The notes under the pieces are model-generated. The model was not told the origin of the DNA. It saw only the letters and a list, made by a program, of their open reading frames with translations, and did not search any database. Positions 1 to 12,151 of a DNA stretch of 64,000 bases are shown piece by piece. Origin of the DNA: Marinobacter sp. S6332. GTDB lineage: Bacteria; Pseudomonadota; Gammaproteobacteria; Pseudomonadales; Oleiphilaceae. Made by a program: the position numbers and the translations under genes. Each line of letters opens with the position of its first letter. The first letter of the stretch is position 1. The DNA lies in NCBI RefSeq assembly GCF_023016045.1, contig NZ_JALKAP010000010.1:1-64000 (forward strand), in the 5' to 3' direction.

Positions 1-4
1 ATTT

Positions 5-81
<77 letters not shown>

Positions 82-143
82 GGTTTTGCTTGCCATAGAC
101 AAGCCAAGTCGGGCCTGAAAGACCCTTGCTCTCTTTATCAATC

Positions 144-1853
<1,710 letters not shown>

Positions 1854-1856
1854 AAT

Positions 1857-1869
1857 TTGTTAAAGAGCG
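1857..1869 (-). promoter_or_regulatory. rrn boxA antitermination site
   Basis: On the minus strand this reads CGCTCTTTAACAA, very close to the consensus boxA (TGCTCTTTAACAA), located about 130 nt upstream of 16S and just downstream of the promoter-proximal transcript start. It is the Nus-factor loading site for rRNA antitermination. NusB, which binds boxA with S10, is encoded at 44502-44978. Confidence 0.85.
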
Positions 1870-1898
1870 TTTGAGCCGTTGCTCAATCAAGGTGGCGT

Positions 1899-1926
1899 AT
1901 TTTACATCGTCTCGCCGCCTTGTCAA
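1899..1926 (-). promoter_or_regulatory. rRNA operon promoter, 16S-proximal
   Basis: Minus-strand TTGACA (1921-1926), a 16-bp spacer and TAAAAT (1899-1904), followed by a GC-rich discriminator (ACGCC). The 16-bp spacing is typical of growth-rate-regulated rRNA promoters. The transcript would start near 1891, about 20 nt before boxA. Confidence 0.8.
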
Positions 1927-2011
1927 CCGTTTTTTTCAAGTCGTTTCAGAAGCTTCCCTTCCAAAACCACCGATACTTACCGGCTGATTCATACTTTATT
2001 TCGAGGGGCGT

Positions 2012-2039
2012 ATTCTACATCGAATCCCAACCCTGTCAA
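2012..2039 (-). promoter_or_regulatory. rRNA operon promoter, middle
   Basis: Minus-strand TTGACA (2034-2039), a 16-bp spacer and TAGAAT (2012-2017), followed by ACGCC. The segment from the end of the spacer through the discriminator (CGATGTAGAATACGCC) is nearly the same as in the proximal promoter, which suggests promoter duplication. Confidence 0.8.
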
Positions 2040-2143
2040 CTGTTATTTCGAAGAATCTTAAAAGCTTTTTCTTCAATACTTTCAAACAGTTAACTCTCTC
2101 AAAACACTCCGCTGTTCCGGTGTATCCCTCAAGCGAGATGCGC

Positions 2144-2171
2144 ATTCTACAGACACACAGACTTCTGTCAA
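2144..2171 (-). promoter_or_regulatory. rRNA operon promoter, distal
   Basis: Minus-strand TTGACA (2166-2171), a 16-bp spacer and TAGAAT (2144-2149), followed by GCGC. AT-rich sequence just upstream (about 2175-2215) could act as an UP element. The gene-free stretch 1730-2285 therefore holds the 16S leader, boxA and three evenly built tandem promoters. Confidence 0.8.
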
Positions 2172-2285
2172 CGCCATTTTGAATTAATTCTAAAGAACTT
2201 CGGTTTCCACCTATAAATACGTCAAACCCAGGGGGAAACCGAACAAAAAACGTACCATTCCAACACTATTGCTGCACTTTACTAA

Positions 2286-3134
2286 TTATTCGGACTTGCT
2301 CGACCGACGCACCTTTCCACGAAACAACGCACGAACCGGTCCAGACAAGGCGTAAACCAAAAAGCCGGTAAACAAAACCGTTGCCGGGTCCAGTGCAACC
2401 ACTACGAAAATCAACACCACTAACAGTATCGCGGCGAAAGGCACCCGCCCACGAAGGTCGAGATCTTTGAAGCTGCGATACAGCACATTGCTAACCATCA
2501 GCACTCCAGTACCACCTACAACCACGAGCGTAAGGAACGTAAGCCAAGCAGCTGGGTCATAGGCATGAAAACACCACACAAGACCTGCAACACACGCAGC
2601 CGCCGCAGGACTAGGCAAGCCTACAAAATACTTTTTATCGACCGAGCCGATTTGCGTATTAAACCGCGCAAGGCGCAGGGCGGCACCAGCCACATATATA
2701 AAGGTTACAGCCCAGCCGATTTTATCCAAGCCATTCAGGGACCAGAAAAATGCGACAAACCCGGGTGCGACGCCAAACGCCACCATATCAGCAAGACTGT
2801 CGTACTCTTCTCCAAACTTACTTTGGGTATTAGTCATACGAGCAACGCGCCCATCAAGCCCATCCAAAATCATGGACACAAAGATCGCAATGGCAGCGTT
2901 GTCGTAGACACCGCCCGCAGCTGAAACAATGGCGTAAAAACCGGAAAACAATGATGCTGTTGTGAGAGCATTAGGAAGGAGGTATATCCCTTTTCTGCGC
3001 ACAGGCGCGCCCTCAACTAGCTCTTCCTCAACAACCTCTCCGGGCTCGATATCGCACTCACTTCCTGAACCGGACGAAAGTTCCGACTCGCGCGCACGTT
3101 GATCCAATTCGGTATCTTCTCTTTCTTTAGTCAT
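2286..3134 (-). CDS. pssA: CDP-diacylglycerol--serine O-phosphatidyltransferase
   Basis: Makes phosphatidylserine, the precursor of phosphatidylethanolamine, at the inner membrane. The 282-aa protein has an acidic N-terminal tail of about 45 residues, then several hydrophobic membrane segments. The CDP-alcohol phosphotransferase signature DGLDGRVARMT...GEEYDSLAD is complete, with all the catalytic Asp residues. The start at 3134 was chosen because the in-frame ATG at 3203 lies at the ilvC terminator, while 3134 has CCGGAG upstream. It sits immediately downstream of ilvC, as in pseudomonads, but the terminator between them suggests separate expression. Confidence 0.92.
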   Translation of the reverse strand: MTKEREDTELDQRARESELSSGSGSECDIEPGEVVEEELVEGAPVRRKGIYLLPNALTTASLFSGFYAIVSAAGGVYDNAAIAIFVSMILDGLDGRVARMTNTQSKFGEEYDSLADMVAFGVAPGFVAFFWSLNGLDKIGWAVTFIYVAGAALRLARFNTQIGSVDKKYFVGLPSPAAAACVAGLVWCFHAYDPAAWLTFLTLVVVGGTGVLMVSNVLYRSFKDLDLRGRVPFAAILLVVLIFVVVALDPATVLFTGFLVYALSGPVRALFRGKVRRSSKSE

Positions 3135-3173
3135 TCCCACTACTCCGGAAAGTATTTGGGCGAAGTATATACG

Positions 3174-3198
3174 AAAAACGCGGCCACTCGGGCCGCGC
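3174..3198 (-). terminator. Rho-independent terminator after ilvC
   Basis: Minus-strand hairpin with a 7-bp GC stem (3179-3185 with 3191-3197, loop 3186-3190) followed by TTTTT (3174-3178). It lies 27 nt beyond the ilvC stop and closes the ilvIHC transcript. Confidence 0.85.
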
Positions 3199-3223
3199 TT
3201 CATTAAACCAAACGGAACGTCGC

Positions 3224-4249
<1,026 letters not shown>

Positions 4250-4304
4250 CTATGATGTGTGATGGCCTTTCAGGAGGCCAAATCGTTCGTAATGGATAAA
4301 TAAT

Positions 4305-4796
4305 TTAAAGGCTCAAAACCTTCTCGCCTCTGGCGATCCCGGAAACCCCGGACCGCACCACTTCAAGCACACCTGACGTTCCGATCGCCTGAACAAAACC
4401 GTCAAGCTTATCGCTGGCCCCTGCCAATTGGACGGTATAAACCGAACTGGTGACGTCGACAATCTGGCCTCGGAATATATCCACAGTGCGCTTAATCTCA
4501 GCACGCTGGGAACCGGTTGCCTTCAGCTTGATCAGCATCAGTTCGCGTTCGATGTGGGGACCTTCTGTCAGGTCTACCAGCTTGACCACCTCAACCAGTT
4601 TATTGAGTTGCTTCGTAATCTGCTCGATAACCCGGTCTGAACCCGTCGTTGTAACTGTGAGACGAGACAAGGTCTCATCCTCTGTAGGCGCAACGGTTAA
4701 GGTCTCGATGTTGTAGTTCCGCTGTGAAAACAGCCCAACCACACGTGACAGCGCGCCGGATTCGTTTTCAAGCAACACAGAAATAATTCGACGCAT
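4305..4796 (-). CDS. ilvH: acetolactate synthase small (regulatory) subunit
   Basis: Regulatory subunit of acetohydroxyacid synthase, conferring valine feedback inhibition. The N-terminal ACT domain starts RRIISVLLENESGALSRVVG, with the GLFSQRNYNIE motif following. The start at 4796 (163 aa) was chosen over an upstream in-frame Met at 4826 because family members begin MRRIISVLL and GAGAGGG lies just upstream, inside the end of ilvI. Only 2 nt separate it from the ilvI stop, implying translational coupling. Confidence 0.95.
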   Translation of the reverse strand: MRRIISVLLENESGALSRVVGLFSQRNYNIETLTVAPTEDETLSRLTVTTTGSDRVIEQITKQLNKLVEVVKLVDLTEGPHIERELMLIKLKATGSQRAEIKRTVDIFRGQIVDVTSSVYTVQLAGASDKLDGFVQAIGTSGVLEVVRSGVSGIARGEKVLSL

Positions 4797-4798
4797 GA

Positions 4799-6517
4799 TC
4801 ACACCCTCTCCGTCTTGCTGAGCCACATATCTTTCATGCAGCCGCGGGCCACTTGCATCGGGTATACGTGCTCAAAACGGTCAACCTGAATATCCACAAA
4901 GACAAGCGTGTCTTTCATAGCCAAGACTTCTTTCAATTTCGGCTCAAGGTCTTCCTTCTTGTCGATACGGACACCAACGTGCCCATAAGCTTCAGCAAGC
5001 TTGATGAAATCCGGCAACGACTCCATGTACGAATGGGAGTGGCGGGACTCATAATTCATGTCTTGCCACTGTTTCACCATGCCCAAAGCCTGATTATTCA
5101 GATTGATGATCTTTACCGGCAACTTGTACTGGTTACAGGTAGAGAGTTCCTGAATATTCATCTGGATACTGCCCTCACCGGTGATACACAAAACTTCGTC
5201 ATCTGGATGGGTGAGCTTAATGCCCATTGCCGCTGGCAAGCCGAAACCCATGGTTCCAAGACCACCAGAGTTAATCCAGCGATTGGGTTTATCAAACTTG
5301 TAATATTGGGCAGCGAACATCTGATGCTGCCCGACGTCAGACGTAACAAACGCATCCCCGTTAGTGAGACGGTGCAGCATTTCGATCACTTCTTGCGGCT
5401 TAATGACATCCGGACTGGTTTCGTAGCGCATACCGTGGAATGCACGCCATTCGTCGATCTGCTTCCACCAAGAGGCCAATGCCTCTGCGTCTGGTTTTTC
5501 CTTGCTGTCTTTTACCAGTGCGAGCATTTCTTTGAGAACCGCATCAACCGGCCCAACGATAGGAACGTCGGCGTCAATGGTTTTAGAGATGGACGCCGGA
5601 TCAATATCGATATGAATGATGCGCGCACCCGGGCAGAACTTTTCAGTTGCGTTTGTTACTCGATCATCAAATCGCGCGCCTACCGCGAGAATAAGATCTG
5701 AGTGATGCATCGCCATATTGGCTTCATAGGTTCCGTGCATGCCTAGCCAGCCGAGATGCTGCTTGTCGCTGGCAGGGTAACAACCAATGCCCATTAGGGT
5801 GTTAGTAATCGGGTACCCCAACTTGCGTACCAGCTCCGTCAACTGACCAGAGGCCTTCCCCAGAATAACACCGCCACCGGCATATATTATGGGGCGACGG
5901 GCTGCCAGCATCATATCGACAGCTTTCTTGATCTGGCCAGCATGACCGCGTATCGCGGGACTATAGGAGCGCAACTTTATCTTTTTCGGATAAGCGTATT
6001 CGAAGCGCTCATTCGGTGCTGTCATATCTTTGGGAATATCCACAACAACAGGCCCGGGGCGACCGGTCGAGGCGATATAATAGGCCTTACGGATAATTTC
6101 CGGGATTTCCGAAGGGTGGCGAACACTGAGGTTGTGTTTAACAACCGGCCGGGAAACACCCATCATGTCCGTTTCCTGAAAAGCGTCTTCGCCAATCAGG
6201 GTAGACGCAACCTGCCCGCACAGAACCACCATAGGGATGGAATCCATGAATGCGGTAGCAATGCCGGTAATAGTGTTGGTGGCCCCAGGGCCGGAGGTTA
6301 CAAGCACAGTTCCTGGAAGCCCCGTAGCGCGCGCATAGCCGTCGGCCATGTGCACAGCAGCCTGCTCGTGCCTTACCAGAATGTGTTTAACTTCATCCTG
6401 CCTGAACAGCGCATCATAAATATGAAGGGCTGCACCACCCGGATAGCCATATATGTATTCGATCCCCTGGTCCTGTAGGGAACGGATCAGCATATCGGCG
6501 CCAGACAATAACTCCAC
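4799..6517 (-). CDS. ilvI: acetolactate synthase large (catalytic) subunit
   Basis: Thiamine-diphosphate enzyme that condenses two pyruvates, or pyruvate with 2-oxobutyrate, in the first common step of branched-chain amino acid synthesis. The 572-aa protein has the N-terminal pyrimidine-binding part ([15 protein letters not shown], with [17 protein letters not shown] containing the catalytic Glu), a central FAD-binding domain, and a C-terminal ThDP motif beginning [14 protein letters not shown]. The start codon is GTG, with GAGGG upstream. It heads ilvIHC and is preceded by a long leader. Confidence 0.97.
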   Translation of the reverse strand: MELLSGADMLIRSLQDQGIEYIYGYPGGAALHIYDALFRQDEVKHILVRHEQAAVHMADGYARATGLPGTVLVTSGPGATNTITGIATAFMDSIPMVVLCGQVASTLIGEDAFQETDMMGVSRPVVKHNLSVRHPSEIPEIIRKAYYIASTGRPGPVVVDIPKDMTAPNERFEYAYPKKIKLRSYSPAIRGHAGQIKKAVDMMLAARRPIIYAGGGVILGKASGQLTELVRKLGYPITNTLMGIGCYPASDKQHLGWLGMHGTYEANMAMHHSDLILAVGARFDDRVTNATEKFCPGARIIHIDIDPASISKTIDADVPIVGPVDAVLKEMLALVKDSKEKPDAEALASWWKQIDEWRAFHGMRYETSPDVIKPQEVIEMLHRLTNGDAFVTSDVGQHQMFAAQYYKFDKPNRWINSGGLGTMGFGLPAAMGIKLTHPDDEVLCITGEGSIQMNIQELSTCNQYKLPVKIINLNNQALGMVKQWQDMNYESRHSHSYMESLPDFIKLAEAYGHVGVRIDKKEDLEPKLKEVLAMKDTLVFVDIQVDRFEHVYPMQVARGCMKDMWLSKTERV

Positions 6518-6802
6518 GATTTTCTACCCTCTTCTACGAGTGAATGAGCCGGGCACACGCCCGGTTGCCTGGGTCCACGGATTCGCTGCTTCTTTTGAAA
6601 GCGGAACCGGCTGCTCCACACCTTGTTAAGAGGTTGTCTCCTGGCCAGCCGCCCTCCTGAGGGTTGCGGAGAACGGCCAATCGACGGGTTGCATTTAAGC
6701 AACAACCATTCCGCGACATATGCGCGGCACGCTCAGTGTGGTAAATAACAGGGGGATACTTGCACGGGATTGCCTGCCGTATTTACCCCAGTCTTCAGGC
6801 AA
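6518..6802 (-). promoter_or_regulatory. long structured leader of the ilvIHC operon
   Basis: About 285 nt separate the predicted transcript start from the ilvI start codon. On the minus strand it contains a 9-bp perfect hairpin at its very start (6768-6776 with 6796-6804), a hairpin near 6685-6708 (GGTTG...GCAACC) and a strong CCGGGC/GCCCGG hairpin (6550-6563) about 30 nt before ilvI. No T-run follows the last hairpin. A mini-ORF Met-Val-Val-Ala-stop lies in the middle. The length and folding suggest attenuation or another leader control, but no classic leucine/valine/isoleucine-rich leader peptide is visible. Confidence 0.5.
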
Positions 6803-6808
6803 TCGGTA

Positions 6809-6836
6809 ATTCTGACAGCGCGAAACTCCCTGTCAA
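6809..6836 (-). promoter_or_regulatory. predicted sigma70 promoter of ilvIHC
   Basis: Minus-strand TTGACA (6831-6836), 16-bp spacer and CAGAAT (6809-6814). It is the best match in the 519-bp region between ilvI and the divergent DUF4124 gene. The rest of that region (6837-7036) shows nothing else I can assign. Confidence 0.55.
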
Positions 6837-7036
6837 TAGCCTCCGTTGCTTTCTGTGTTCATACTGGCGCATGCTCTGCCATCATTATGCATCACTACAG
6901 GCGCGGAATTTTGAACCAGATGGAAGAAAAAACGTCCCATAGATGGCACTATAGGCAAACGCGAAACAGAACGAAGGGCCCGGTTTCTCAGGTTGCAAGC
7001 CTACCCGGGAGCAGCGAACACACAACGAGTAGAGCC

Positions 7037-7501
7037 ATGAACAGAAAAGCCCTGATGCTGACACTATTAATCGCCGTAGCTCCCAGCGTTGCAATGAGCG
7101 CCTCGGTATATAAATGGACAGACGAAGATGGCGTTACCCATTTTGGCGACCGCCAGCCTGTGGGGTCCAACTCCGAGACCGTCAACGTGCGCTCTGGTAC
7201 ATCTTCCGCAGCCAGCAACAACAGGCCCAGCCCTCAAGAGCGCCTTGGTGAACTTGAAGAGCAAAAAAGGAAAGAAGCGGAGCGCGAAAAAGAAAGCGCC
7301 GTTGAGGCTGCTCGTCGCAAGCAACGCGAGGCAAACTGCGAAACGGCCCGCTCTAATCTGGAAGTCATCCAGAACAACGCACGTATACGGATCGAAGAGA
7401 ACGGGGAGATGCGTTATTTAACGCCAGAGGAAATCGACGAGCAGCGCAAGAAGCTGGAAGAAATTGCCGCTAAAAGCTGCGAGCCAGAGAGCCAACCCTA
7501 G
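7037..7501 (+). CDS. DUF4124-domain periplasmic protein
   Basis: A 154-aa exported protein of unknown function. It has a signal peptide (MNRKALMLTLLIAVAPSVAMSA), then the DUF4124 signature SVYKWTDEDGVTHFGDRQP. A highly charged, probably coiled-coil segment rich in Glu, Lys and Arg follows (about residues 75-110), then a C-terminal region with two cysteines. The ATG at 7037 was chosen because it opens directly into the signal peptide; an upstream in-frame Met at 6770 would only add non-conserved sequence. It is divergent from ilvI and followed by its own terminator. Confidence 0.85.
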   Translation: MNRKALMLTLLIAVAPSVAMSASVYKWTDEDGVTHFGDRQPVGSNSETVNVRSGTSSAASNNRPSPQERLGELEEQKRKEAEREKESAVEAARRKQREANCETARSNLEVIQNNARIRIEENGEMRYLTPEEIDEQRKKLEEIAAKSCEPESQP

Positions 7502-7519
7502 TTTTTTATTCTAGATACG

Positions 7520-7562
7520 ATAACAGGGCAGAACCCAAGTCCTGCCCCGTTATTACTTTTTT
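7520..7562 (+). terminator. terminator after the DUF4124 gene
   Basis: A hairpin of about 12 bp with one mismatch (7520-7531 with 7541-7553; core GGGCAG/CTGCCC), followed by TTACTTTTTT. It lies between the convergent DUF4124 and clpB genes and reads as a terminator on the plus strand. Confidence 0.75.
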
Positions 7563-7573
7563 AGCGCCCCATC

Positions 7574-10150
7574 TTAAGCTTTGTTGAATACCAGCTTACC
7601 GTCACTCGCCGTAGCAAGGATTGTATCTTCAGAGATAAAATCGCCCTGCAACAACCTTTGCGCCAATGGGTTTTCAATCATTCTCTGGATGGCTCTTTTC
7701 AGCGGACGGGCGCCATAAACCGGGTCGTATCCCACTTCCGCCAGCAAGTCCAGCGCAGCTGCATCGAGTTCCAGCTTAACACCCTGTTCCTGCAGCCGCT
7801 TATTCAGAATTTCTATCTGGATTTTGGCGATGCCGTGAATCTGGCTTCCCGCCAGCGGATGGAACACAACCACTTCATCTACCCGATTAATAAACTCCGG
7901 ACGGAAGTGGGTTCCCACCTCTTCCATGACCGCGCTCTTCATAGCTTCGTAGTTCTCTTCTCCAGCTTTTTGCTGAATGATCCCCGAACCCAGATTGGAC
8001 GTCATCACGATAACCGTATTCCGGAAATCCACCGTTCGGCCCTGCCCATCCGTTAAGCGACCATCATCCAGCACTTGCAGCAAAATATTGAAGACATCCG
8101 GGTGCGCCTTTTCGACTTCATCCAGTAGAAGCACGGAATACGGGCGACGACGAACCGCTTCCGTAAGGTATCCGCCTTCCTCATAGCCAACATATCCAGG
8201 GGGCGCACCAATCAGGCGGGCAACGGAATGCTTCTCCATAAACTCCGACATATCAATCCGCACCATGGCGTCGTCAGTATCGAAGAGGAATGAAGCAAGT
8301 GACTTGCACAGCTCCGTTTTACCGACACCGGTTGGGCCAAGGAACAGAAACGAACCATTTGGCCGATTGGGATCTGCAAGCCCTGCACGGGAACGACGCA
8401 CGGCGTTCGATACGGCCTCCACCGCTTCATTCTGACCGATTACACGGTCATGCAGCGCGTCTTCCATACGCATAAGCTTGTCGCGCTCACCTTCCAGCAT
8501 TCGGGATACCGGAATGCCAGTCCACTTAGAAACAACTTCAGCAATTTCTTCGTCAGTGACCCGATTGCGTAGGAGTTTCATCTCCATCATCTCAGCCTGA
8601 CTGGCCATATCGAGTTGACGCTCCAACTCTGGAATGCGCCCATACTGCAACTCGGACATTCTACCCAGGTCGCCTGCGCGACGGGCCGTTTCTAAATCGA
8701 TACGGGCTTGCTCCAACTGGCTCTTAATCTTCTGAGAGCCGTGCAACGCGGCTTTTTCCGTATTCCAAATTTCCTCAAGATCCGCATATTCGCGCTCTAT
8801 ATCCCGAATAACACCGGAAAGCTCCTCAAGGCGCTTCTTTGACGCTGCGTCTGTTTCTTTCTTTAAGGCCTCCCGCTCAATTTTAAGTTGAATCAAGCGG
8901 CGCTCCAGCCGATCCAGAGGCTCTGGCTTGGAGTCCATCTCCATACGAATTTGGCTGGCAGCCTCATCGATCAGGTCAATAGCCTTGTCTGGCAGTTGGC
9001 GGTCCATGATGTAACGCTGGGAGAGCTTGGCCGCAGCAATAATAGCCCCGTCGGTCACCTCTACACCATGGTGAACCTCGTAACGCTCTTTCAGACCGCG
9101 CAGAATTGCGACGGTATCTTCCTCATTCGGTTCGTTCACCAGCACTTTTTGAAAGCGCCGCTCCAGCGCAGCGTCTTTCTCTATGTTCTCACGGTATTCG
9201 TTCAGTGTGGTTGCGCCAACGCAGTGCAACTCGCCGCGCGCCAGTGCAGGCTTGAGCATGTTGCCTGCATCCATGGAGCCTTCAGCTTTACCCGCACCTA
9301 CGACCGTATGGATTTCGTCAATGAACAGGATAATCTGGCCTTCCTGTTTAGCGAGCTCATTCAGCACGGCTTTCAAACGCTCTTCAAACTCGCCCCGAAA
9401 CTTGGCTCCAGCAATAAGCGAGCCCATATCCAGAGATAAAACGCGTTTATTTTTAAGGCCTTCGGGCACTTCTCCATTGACAATGCGCTGCGCCAAACCT
9501 TCTGCGATAGCAGTTTTACCTACGCCCGGCTCACCAATCAGTACCGGGTTGTTTTTGCGACGGCGCTGCAACACTTGAATGGTGCGACGTATTTCGTCAT
9601 CACGACCAATCACCGGATCAAGCTTCCCGGCTTCCGCCCGCTCTGTTAAATCGATGGTGTACTTTGAAAGCGCCTGTCGATTTTCCTCTGCACCCGCATC
9701 GCTAACGTTTTCTCCTCCACGCACGGCATCAATGGCTTTTTCCAGCGCTGCCTTGTCTACGCCTTGCTCGCGCAAAACACGACCGAGCGTGCCCCGGTCT
9801 TCCAAAGCGGCCAATAGCAGCAGTTCGCTAGAAATAAACTGGTCCTGCCGCTTCTGCGCCAATTTATCGGCAATATTGAACAGGCGCCCCATATCGTTAG
9901 ACATAGCGACATCGCCGGCACTGCCGCTCACTTCTGGCAAGTTCTCGATTTCCTGAGCTACTGCCTGGCGCACACGACCGGGCTCAGCACCTGCTTGCTT
10001 GAGAAGCGGGGTGATAGAACTGCCCTGCTGATCAAGCATGGCCTGCATAAGGTGTATGGGTTCAATAAAGTTGTGGTCTTTGCCAACGGCCAGTGATTGC
10101 GCGTCCGCCAGTGCGGTTTGCAAAAGGCTGGTGAGCTTGTCGATTCTCAT
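7574..10150 (-). CDS. clpB: ATP-dependent chaperone ClpB (protein disaggregase)
   Basis: Hexameric AAA+ disaggregase that works with DnaK to rescue aggregated proteins after heat stress. At 858 aa it is full length: an N-domain with Clp repeats, NBD1 with Walker A GEPGVGKT, a middle coiled-coil domain ([20 protein letters not shown] follows it), and NBD2 with Walker A GPTGVGKT and Walker [17 protein letters not shown] precedes the ATG. It is downstream of bamD/rluD/pgeF as in pseudomonads but has its own sigma32 promoter. Confidence 0.98.
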   Translation of the reverse strand: MRIDKLTSLLQTALADAQSLAVGKDHNFIEPIHLMQAMLDQQGSSITPLLKQAGAEPGRVRQAVAQEIENLPEVSGSAGDVAMSNDMGRLFNIADKLAQKRQDQFISSELLLLAALEDRGTLGRVLREQGVDKAALEKAIDAVRGGENVSDAGAEENRQALSKYTIDLTERAEAGKLDPVIGRDDEIRRTIQVLQRRRKNNPVLIGEPGVGKTAIAEGLAQRIVNGEVPEGLKNKRVLSLDMGSLIAGAKFRGEFEERLKAVLNELAKQEGQIILFIDEIHTVVGAGKAEGSMDAGNMLKPALARGELHCVGATTLNEYRENIEKDAALERRFQKVLVNEPNEEDTVAILRGLKERYEVHHGVEVTDGAIIAAAKLSQRYIMDRQLPDKAIDLIDEAASQIRMEMDSKPEPLDRLERRLIQLKIEREALKKETDAASKKRLEELSGVIRDIEREYADLEEIWNTEKAALHGSQKIKSQLEQARIDLETARRAGDLGRMSELQYGRIPELERQLDMASQAEMMEMKLLRNRVTDEEIAEVVSKWTGIPVSRMLEGERDKLMRMEDALHDRVIGQNEAVEAVSNAVRRSRAGLADPNRPNGSFLFLGPTGVGKTELCKSLASFLFDTDDAMVRIDMSEFMEKHSVARLIGAPPGYVGYEEGGYLTEAVRRRPYSVLLLDEVEKAHPDVFNILLQVLDDGRLTDGQGRTVDFRNTVIVMTSNLGSGIIQQKAGEENYEAMKSAVMEEVGTHFRPEFINRVDEVVVFHPLAGSQIHGIAKIQIEILNKRLQEQGVKLELDAAALDLLAEVGYDPVYGARPLKRAIQRMIENPLAQRLLQGDFISEDTILATASDGKLVFNKA

Positions 10151-10218
10151 GAATTCGTTCCCCGAGTTATTCAGTAAATGCGATCAGAAATTGCGCATTC
10201 GGTTTGCATTGAGAACTA

Positions 10219-10246
10219 ATGTAGGGGCTATCAAGGGAAGTTCAAG
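10219..10246 (-). promoter_or_regulatory. sigma32 (heat-shock) promoter of clpB
   Basis: Minus-strand CTTGAA (10241-10246), 13-bp spacer and CCCCTACAT (10219-10227), an excellent match to the RpoH consensus CTTGAA-N13/14-CCCCATNT. It lies about 70 bp upstream of the clpB ATG in the short gap after pgeF. Confidence 0.88.
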
Positions 10247-10283
10247 GCCGGAACACTCAAAACCGTCAGAAAATTGACAAGCC

Positions 10284-11051
10284 TCAGGTTTTCCAAATAA
10301 CGGTGGCCATACGACCGGTTTGTCCATCACGGCGGTAGGAGTAAAAATGCTGGGAATCGGTAACCGTACAAAAGTTACCGCCATAGATTTGGTGGACGCC
10401 CAGACTTTCGAGACGTTGTCGGGCAAGTCGATAAATATCTGCCATATAGCGTCCCTCTCGAGCTCCAATGGAGCTGAAAGCAACATCAGCTTCAGGGTTG
10501 CGCTCCACAAAAGCCACCCTAACTTCCGGGCCAACCTCAAACACCTGCGGGCCTATGGCTGGCCCGAACCATGCCATCAAGGTATTGCCGGGCAGTCCCA
10601 TACGAGCCACCAAGTTTTCCAGCACTCCAAAACATAAACTGCGCCAGCCAGCGTGAGCTGCCGCAACTGTGGTGCCTTTCTGGTCGCATAGAATAACCGG
10701 CAAACAGTCTGCTGTAAGAATCGTGCAGGCTTGCCCAACCCTGTGGGTAAAACTTGCATCGGCTTCTGGAATCGCCGCTCGTTGGTTTTGCGGAAATCGC
10801 ACAACACCTGTGCCGTGAACTTGATTCAGCCATCTAAATGCTGCTTTGGGAAGGCCGCAGGCACGAGCTAGCCTGAGGCGATTTTCCTGCACATGGGCAG
10901 GTTCATCGCCCACATGCTCACCAAGGTTAAGGCTGCCCCACGGATGCTCGCTGATCCCGCCTAGGCGCGTCGTGCAGAGCGCGTATATGTTTGAAGGGGC
11001 AGGCCAGTCCGGGCGGATAAATGATAGCTCCGGAGCCCCCTCAGAACTCAT
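10284..11051 (-). CDS. pgeF: peptidoglycan editing factor PgeF (laccase-domain, YfiH family)
   Basis: Member of the multicopper-polyphenol-oxidase/YfiH family, whose members act on peptidoglycan precursors or as purine nucleoside phosphorylases. The conserved parts are NLGEHVGD near residue 45, the QVHGTGV motif, TADCLPV with the catalytic-type Cys, AAHAGWRSL and FGPAIGP. The ATG at 11051 is preferred over a GTG at 11054 because GGAG is spaced better. It overlaps the end of rluD by 11 nt, so the two are almost certainly co-expressed. Confidence 0.93.
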   Translation of the reverse strand: MSSEGAPELSFIRPDWPAPSNIYALCTTRLGGISEHPWGSLNLGEHVGDEPAHVQENRLRLARACGLPKAAFRWLNQVHGTGVVRFPQNQRAAIPEADASFTHRVGQACTILTADCLPVILCDQKGTTVAAAHAGWRSLCFGVLENLVARMGLPGNTLMAWFGPAIGPQVFEVGPEVRVAFVERNPEADVAFSSIGAREGRYMADIYRLARQRLESLGVHQIYGGNFCTVTDSQHFYSYRRDGQTGRMATVIWKT

Positions 11052-12018
11052 CACTCTCCAACCCCTGAACGTGCTTACGCAGCGCAGCTAACAAGCCAAC
11101 AAAATCCGCTGGCAAGGGCACATCCCAGCTCAGTATTTCTCCGGTTTGTGGATGCTCCAATGTGAGCTGTCGCGCATGCAGTGCTTGCCGGTGAAATGCC
11201 GAGAGTACTTCACGTAACTCTTCCGTGGTGCCCTTGGGCAAACGAAGACGACCGCCGTAGAGCGGGTCGCCCACCAGCGGGTGCTTTACGTAGGCCATGT
11301 GCACGCGAATCTGGTGTGTGCGACCGCTTTCAAGTTTACAGCGCACATGAGTATGAGCCGCAAAACGCTCAATCAAACGGTAGTGAGTTACAGCAGGTTT
11401 TCCGCTTCTGACCACCCCCATTTTCTTTCGCTCATGAGGGTGGCGGCCAATCGGCGCGTCCACCGTGGCGCCGCCTGTCAGGGTGCCTACTACGATTGCT
11501 TCGTATTCGCGACCCATGGTTCGAGTCTGCAGCTGACCCACTAGCGATGTATGAGCAATCAGGCTGCGCGCCACCACCATAATACCGGAGGTATCTTTAT
11601 CAAGACGGTGGACGATGCCGGCACGGGGCAGATTCTCTACCTCGGGCGCGTAGTTCAACAGCGCATTTACTAGCGTACCATCTGCGTGCCCTGCGGCCGG
11701 ATGCACCACCAAGCCTGCAGGCTTGTTGATAACCAGTATATGCTCGTCTTCGTAAACAATATCCAGACTGATCGCTTCCGCTTGCCAAGTCACCTGAGCC
11801 TCAGGCTCGGCATCAAGGGCCAGTTGGTCGCTCAGCATCACCTTATCTTTGGGCTTACGCGGCTCTCCGTTCACGGTTAAAGCACCGCTGCGAATCCATG
11901 ACTGCAAGCGCGAACGCGAGTGCTCGGGCATAAGCTCAGCGGCTGCCTGATCCAGTCGCCGGTCACTTAGCTCTGGCGGTATAGAAAAACTGGCAGTTAT
12001 TCGATTTTCAGATGACAT
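11041..12018 (-). CDS. rluD: 23S rRNA pseudouridine(1911/1915/1917) synthase
   Basis: Isomerises three uridines in helix 69 of 23S rRNA, important for ribosome assembly. It has an N-terminal S4 RNA-binding domain (RLDQAAAELMPEHSRSRLQSWI) and the catalytic domain with the RLDKDTSG motif holding the active-site Asp. The start at 12018 (325 aa) is chosen over 12090, since the longer form adds 24 non-conserved residues running towards the divergent bamD. The operon continues into pgeF. Confidence 0.95.
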   Translation of the reverse strand: MSSENRITASFSIPPELSDRRLDQAAAELMPEHSRSRLQSWIRSGALTVNGEPRKPKDKVMLSDQLALDAEPEAQVTWQAEAISLDIVYEDEHILVINKPAGLVVHPAAGHADGTLVNALLNYAPEVENLPRAGIVHRLDKDTSGIMVVARSLIAHTSLVGQLQTRTMGREYEAIVVGTLTGGATVDAPIGRHPHERKKMGVVRSGKPAVTHYRLIERFAAHTHVRCKLESGRTHQIRVHMAYVKHPLVGDPLYGGRLRLPKGTTEELREVLSAFHRQALHARQLTLEHPQTGEILSWDVPLPADFVGLLAALRKHVQGLESDEF

Positions 12019-12151
12019 TAAGCCCCCGGGGCCTGTGTGTGTTACGTTTCGGTCAGAATAATTGAAACAAACGGGACGCGCTCTGCACATTGGGCGAGTT
12101 CCCCGTTACAATACCGCCCTCGAATTTATCGACATTATACGGGATTCCGGC

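Noticed and set aside
3135..3203. N-terminal extension of pssA
   Set aside because: Its first codons overlap the ilvC terminator and the added residues are not conserved.
6534..6719. 61-aa ORF in the ilv leader as a classic leader peptide
   Set aside because: It starts in a suitable place but is not enriched for Leu, Val or Ile codons and lacks a Shine-Dalgarno, so it does not look like an attenuation peptide.
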